Positions 61,173 through 64,000 of a stretch of DNA of 64,000 nt are shown in pieces (the first letter of the stretch is position 1; the number at the start of each line of letters is the position of its first letter). The stretch spans positions 407,190 to 471,189 of the forward strand of contig JAIYAR010000013.1 of NCBI GenBank assembly GCA_027488985.1, in the 5' to 3' direction. Under the pieces are notes generated by a model. It was given only the letters and a program-made list of their open reading frames with translations, did no database searches and was not told the DNA's origin. This stretch comes from Comamonadaceae bacterium. Its GTDB lineage: Bacteria > Pseudomonadota > Gammaproteobacteria > Burkholderiales > Burkholderiaceae_C. The translations under genes and the position numbers were made by a program.

Positions 61173-61736
61173 TTAGATCTTGCCGACCAGGTCCAGGGAA
61201 GGAGTGATGGTCTTGGAACCTTCGTTCCACTTGGCTGGGCACACTTGGCCGGGGTTAGCGGCGGTGTACTGGGCAGCCTTCAGCTTGCGCAGGGTTTCCT
61301 TGACGTCACGTGCGATCTCGTTGGAATGCACTTCCATGGTCTTGATCTGACCTTCTGGGTTGATGATGAAGGTGCCGCGCAGTGCCAGGCCTTCTTCGTC
61401 GATATGCACGTCAAAAGCGCGTGTCAGGGCGTGTGTGGGGTCGCCGATCAGGGGGAACTTGGCCTTGCCCACTGCGGGGGAAGTTTCGTGCCACACCTTG
61501 TGTGCGAAGTGGGTGTCGGTGGTCACGATGTAAACCTCGGCACCGGCCTTTTGGAATTCAGCGTAGTTGTCAGCTGCGTCTTCCACTTCGGTGGGGCAGT
61601 TGAAGGTGAAAGCGGCAGGCATGAAAATGAACACGTTCCACTTGCCCTTGATGGACTCGTTGGACACGGTGACGAACTTGCCGTTGTGGAAAGCTTCGTT
61701 CTTGAAAGCTTGGATTTGCGTGTTGATCAAAGACAT
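61173..61736 (-). CDS. ahpC: Alkyl hydroperoxide reductase subunit C (peroxiredoxin)
   Basis: A 187-residue typical 2-Cys peroxiredoxin reducing H2O2 and organic peroxides. The peroxidatic Cys47 lies in FTFNCPTE (usually FVCPTE) and the resolving Cys166 in GQVCPAKW. ATG 61736 gives the standard AhpC start MSLINTQIQAFK; the frame is open further upstream. AGGAAG precedes the ATG. Confidence 0.97.
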   Translation of the reverse strand: MSLINTQIQAFKNEAFHNGKFVTVSNESIKGKWNVFIFMPAAFTFNCPTEVEDAADNYAEFQKAGAEVYIVTTDTHFAHKVWHETSPAVGKAKFPLIGDPTHALTRAFDVHIDEEGLALRGTFIINPEGQIKTMEVHSNEIARDVKETLRKLKAAQYTAANPGQVCPAKWNEGSKTITPSLDLVGKI

Positions 61737-61884
61737 GGTGACTTCCTGTAGAAATAGGTTGTTCGTGAAGTGAACGGGGTGAATCTTAGGCCTTCTTTGC
61801 AATGTTCAGGGTTGATTGATCCAATGGAGTAGATTGGCAAAACCTATAGGCCTGCCCCACACCCCATAGGAATCTTCCATGGGC

Positions 61885-63177
61885 TTATGACACCGATGTG
61901 AACAGGCGGTGGTGCAAGCGCCGCAAAGACCACCACACGCTGCCAGCCACCACCGGAATGGCGGCTGCAGCCGTTATCTCGGGGCTCAAGGGCCAACCGT
62001 GGTGAGAGGCCGCCTTGGCCATGTAGCTCACCAAGCCAACGATGTAATAGGTGATGGCCGCGACCGACAGCCCCTCCACGGTGGACTGCAACTGCAGCTG
62101 CAGGCCCTGGCGGGTGTTCATGGTGGCCAGGAGCGCCTGGCTGCTTTGCTGCTGCTCGATCTCCACCCGCGTACGCAGCAGGTTGCTGATGCGGGACACG
62201 CGCTGCGACAGCGCATCCTGCCGCCGGCTGGACCAGGCACACGTGCTGCGAGCGGGGGTAAGGCGCCGGTCCATGAATTCACGGATGGTTTGCATACCAG
62301 CCAGGCGGGATTCGGCAATGTCTTCAATGCGCTTGTCCACCAATTCAAAGTAGGCAGCACTGGCTGAGAAGCGTGAATGGGTGGCGGCGTGCTGGCTCTC
62401 TACCTGCCCCGCCAAGCGGGTCAAACGGTCGAGCAGCATGGGTTCGACATTGCGGGTGGCAGAGCGGATGGCTTCGGCCAATTCAGCTAGTTCACGTTCT
62501 GCACTGGCCAGCACGTGCGAGGCTTCGCGCGCTGCGGGCAGGCCCAGCAAGGCGGCCATGCGATAGGTCTCGATTTCCAGCAGGCACTGCACCAGGCGGC
62601 CCAAGCGGCGTGGCGTCATGCCACCGGCCAGCAGCACCATGCGGGAGAAGCCATCGGCATGCACCGAGAAGTCGGTGTACACCTCTCCCAAACCGTCAGC
62701 CACCGTAGAGGCCACCAGCGTTTCTTCGTGCAACACGTGGCGCAGCCAGGGCATCACGGTTTCTTCCTTGGCGGGCAACACCCACAGGTGCAGGCAGGCC
62801 AGGCATTCGCCAGGCAGCTCGGCAAACCACTGCTGGGGCACTGCGTCCAGCGCGACTTCAGGGTCTCGCTCCGTGCCGCCCTGGGCGGCAATACTGCGCA
62901 TGAAGGTCCAAGTCACAAACTCAGTGTGCAGCTCCCAGCGCACCTTGAAGGGGCCGAAATCCATGCGCATATGGATGGAGCCTTCCTCAGGCGCAGGCAG
63001 GTGGTGGTCTCGGGCCAGAGCGGCCATGTGCGCGCGGCTGGCATCGCGCTGCTCGGCGTTACAGGCCATGACGACATGCGAAAGCGCCATGGGCATGCCC
63101 ATGGGTTCGGGCGGACGGGCATGCACTTCGTTGTGCAGCGAAAGGCGCAGGCGGTGCTGGGAAGGTAGCTGTGTCAT
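61885..63177 (-). CDS. DUF3422 family membrane protein
   Basis: About 430 residues. The N-terminus RLRLSLHNEVHARPPEPM is the DUF3422 signature, a long coiled-coil middle follows (about 240-370), and two membrane helices close the protein (VAAITYYIVGLVSYMAKAA and ITAAAAIPVVAGSVWWSL). Function unknown. ATG 63177 is used; ATG 63204 in frame is an alternative. Confidence 0.87.
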   Translation of the reverse strand: MTQLPSQHRLRLSLHNEVHARPPEPMGMPMALSHVVMACNAEQRDASRAHMAALARDHHLPAPEEGSIHMRMDFGPFKVRWELHTEFVTWTFMRSIAAQGGTERDPEVALDAVPQQWFAELPGECLACLHLWVLPAKEETVMPWLRHVLHEETLVASTVADGLGEVYTDFSVHADGFSRMVLLAGGMTPRRLGRLVQCLLEIETYRMAALLGLPAAREASHVLASAERELAELAEAIRSATRNVEPMLLDRLTRLAGQVESQHAATHSRFSASAAYFELVDKRIEDIAESRLAGMQTIREFMDRRLTPARSTCAWSSRRQDALSQRVSRISNLLRTRVEIEQQQSSQALLATMNTRQGLQLQLQSTVEGLSVAAITYYIVGLVSYMAKAASHHGWPLSPEITAAAAIPVVAGSVWWSLRRLHHRLFTSVS

Positions 63178-63257
63178 GGCGGCTTCAATGAAGGCATGCT
63201 GCACTGCAGCGATACCGGATCATAGAGCCGCAAGTGGGCCTCAGCCCCGCAGCGCAT

Positions 63258-63710
63258 TCACACGAAGGTGCCCTGCTCCCCTTGGATCTGGCAACCGCTG
63301 ATCAGCCATTCCTGGTTCGTTTGGCGCTCCAAGGTGTAGGCCGCCATCCAATTCACGCCGTTCTCATCTGTCAGGCGCACCCTGACAAGAGCAGCCTTGC
63401 CAAGAATCACTGGCTTCAGAAATGCAGCATTGGAGTTCCGGTACACCACGCTGTAGCGGGTCTTTACGAGAGCCATGAAATTCTGCGCATTGCCCGACAT
63501 GGCCTTGATGCTGGGGGCTGCATACTTGAAGGCCTGCTCCGCATCATCCGCCGCAAATGCATGCAGCTGCTGTTGGATGACCTCGATCACCGCGGATTCA
63601 TTTTTGTCAGCCTGGGCATGCGCAGGAAGGGCGCCAGCCAAAGCCGCCATACCGACTAACACCGCAGTGCGAAATGCAGAGTGGAAAAAACGGGTAACGC
63701 TGTTGGCCAT
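63258..63710 (-). CDS. DUF4864 protein, secreted
   Basis: A 150-residue protein with a signal peptide (AVLVGMAALAGALPAHAQA) and a mature NTF2-like domain (VIQQQLHAFAADDAEQAFKYAAPSIK, WMAAYTLERQTNQEWLISGC), which is the DUF4864 pattern. AGGGGG sits 5 nt before the ATG at 63710, which decides the start over the longer frame. Function unknown, periplasmic. Confidence 0.87.
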   Translation of the reverse strand: MANSVTRFFHSAFRTAVLVGMAALAGALPAHAQADKNESAVIEVIQQQLHAFAADDAEQAFKYAAPSIKAMSGNAQNFMALVKTRYSVVYRNSNAAFLKPVILGKAALVRVRLTDENGVNWMAAYTLERQTNQEWLISGCQIQGEQGTFV

Positions 63711-63830
63711 AGAACCCCCTGTCAGGAAGCATGCCGGTAACCGGTCGTGCCAGTCTATTCGTGCGCCGGCAACGCCACCTCCACCTTGCGACTTAACCCA
63801 GTGAAACGTTAAGGCACTCCTTGTCCCCAT

Positions 63831-63858
63831 AAAAAAAGGCACCCGAAGGTGCCTTTTT
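63831..63858 (-). terminator. Rho-independent terminator
   Basis: AAAAAGGCACC and GGTGCCTTTTT around CGAA. A and T tracts on both sides allow either direction; it lies just after the stop of the gene entering from the right. Confidence 0.9.
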
Positions 63859-63881
63859 GTTGGGCAGCAATTGAGATGAAA

Positions 63882-64000
63882 TCAATCATCCACAAACGCC
63901 TCTTCCCGCTTAGCCTTGATGGAAGGCAGCATCACCACCACCAGGAGAGCCAGAGCCGCCACCAGCAGGCTTGCAGAGAGCGGCCGAGTCACGAACACAC
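63882..64000 (-). CDS. Tripartite tricarboxylate transporter permease TctA, C-terminal end only
   Basis: The last 39 codons are in the window, reading VFVTRPLSASLLVAALALLV, a hydrophobic stretch, then MLPSIKAKREEAFVDD and TGA at 63882-63884. A final membrane helix followed by KAKREEAF is the usual end of TctA-type large permease subunits, which work with a TctC binding protein and TctB. The rest lies beyond the right edge. Confidence 0.75.
   Translation of the reverse strand, partial: VFVTRPLSASLLVAALALLVVVMLPSIKAKREEAFVDD

Overview
The window is a high-GC chromosomal segment of a betaproteobacterium, most probably a member of the Comamonadaceae close to Rhodoferax, Curvibacter or Polaromonas. 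This rests on the family make-up (TctA end, DUF3422, DUF924, DUF2306, DUF4864, branched-chain amino-acid type binding proteins, GshA, AhpC/AhpF) and on a dispersed element of about 55 bp with the core TAGCTG(C/T)TCGCGCA, which I associate from memory with that family. The genus is inference. No rRNA, tRNA or CRISPR array was seen.

Layout. 1-9.7 kb: a multi-PAS sensor cut by the left edge, mutS, a stand-alone bacterial proteasome homologue (Anbu), an alpha/beta hydrolase and a GAF-PAS histidine kinase overlapping its REC-GGDEF-EAL partner. 9.7-16.7 kb: uppP, a MacA/MacB-like three-gene exporter, two small membrane proteins and a LytS/LytTR two-component pair. 16.8-25.2 kb: two paralogous branched-chain amino-acid type binding proteins around a phage-like ATPase, a DUF2157 membrane protein, glutaminase, a PAS-GGDEF protein and glnS. 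25.3-29.4 kb: a patchwork of small accessory genes with a duplicated gene tail, a zinc-finger membrane protein and a toxin-antitoxin remnant. 29.5-37.3 kb: udk, an AlkD-like protein, a SURF1-like protein, an M14 peptidase, GST, an Old Yellow Enzyme, trxC and a binding-protein-like gene. 37.3-41.7 kb: four copies of an element built around a perfect DnaA box, among small genes and a Cache-GGDEF protein. 41.7-56.8 kb: DsbG-like lipoprotein, YitT, MtfA, UspA, YwqK-type repeat protein, HMCES/YedK, YlqF, a phasin-like protein with a histone-H1-like tail, gshA, a degenerate GGDEF protein, SDR, Nudix, GNAT, DusC and a RibD-type reductase. 56.9-59.1 kb: an integron cassette array without an integrase in view. 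59.4-64 kb: ahpF, ahpC, DUF3422, DUF4864 and the end of a TctA permease.

The most notable system is the array at 56865-59119: five promoterless-looking cassettes, all on the minus strand, each with a small unrecognised ORF and bounded by attC sites whose core sequences match cassette by cassette. No integrase lies beside it, so it is a CALIN-type array as far as this window shows. Next in interest are the four phased DnaA-box elements, the dispersed 55-bp repeat (one copy translated in frame inside mutS, another supplying the stop codon of a GNAT gene), and the insertion at 26.3-27.3 kb flanked by two diverged copies of the DUF924 gene tail.

Signalling through cyclic di-GMP is prominent: one REC-GGDEF-EAL protein, two canonical GGDEF proteins and one degenerate GGDEF protein. 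Redox defence is a second theme (AhpC/AhpF, TrxC, GshA, GST, Old Yellow Enzyme, DsbG-like protein), and DNA repair a third (MutS, AlkD-like, HMCES).
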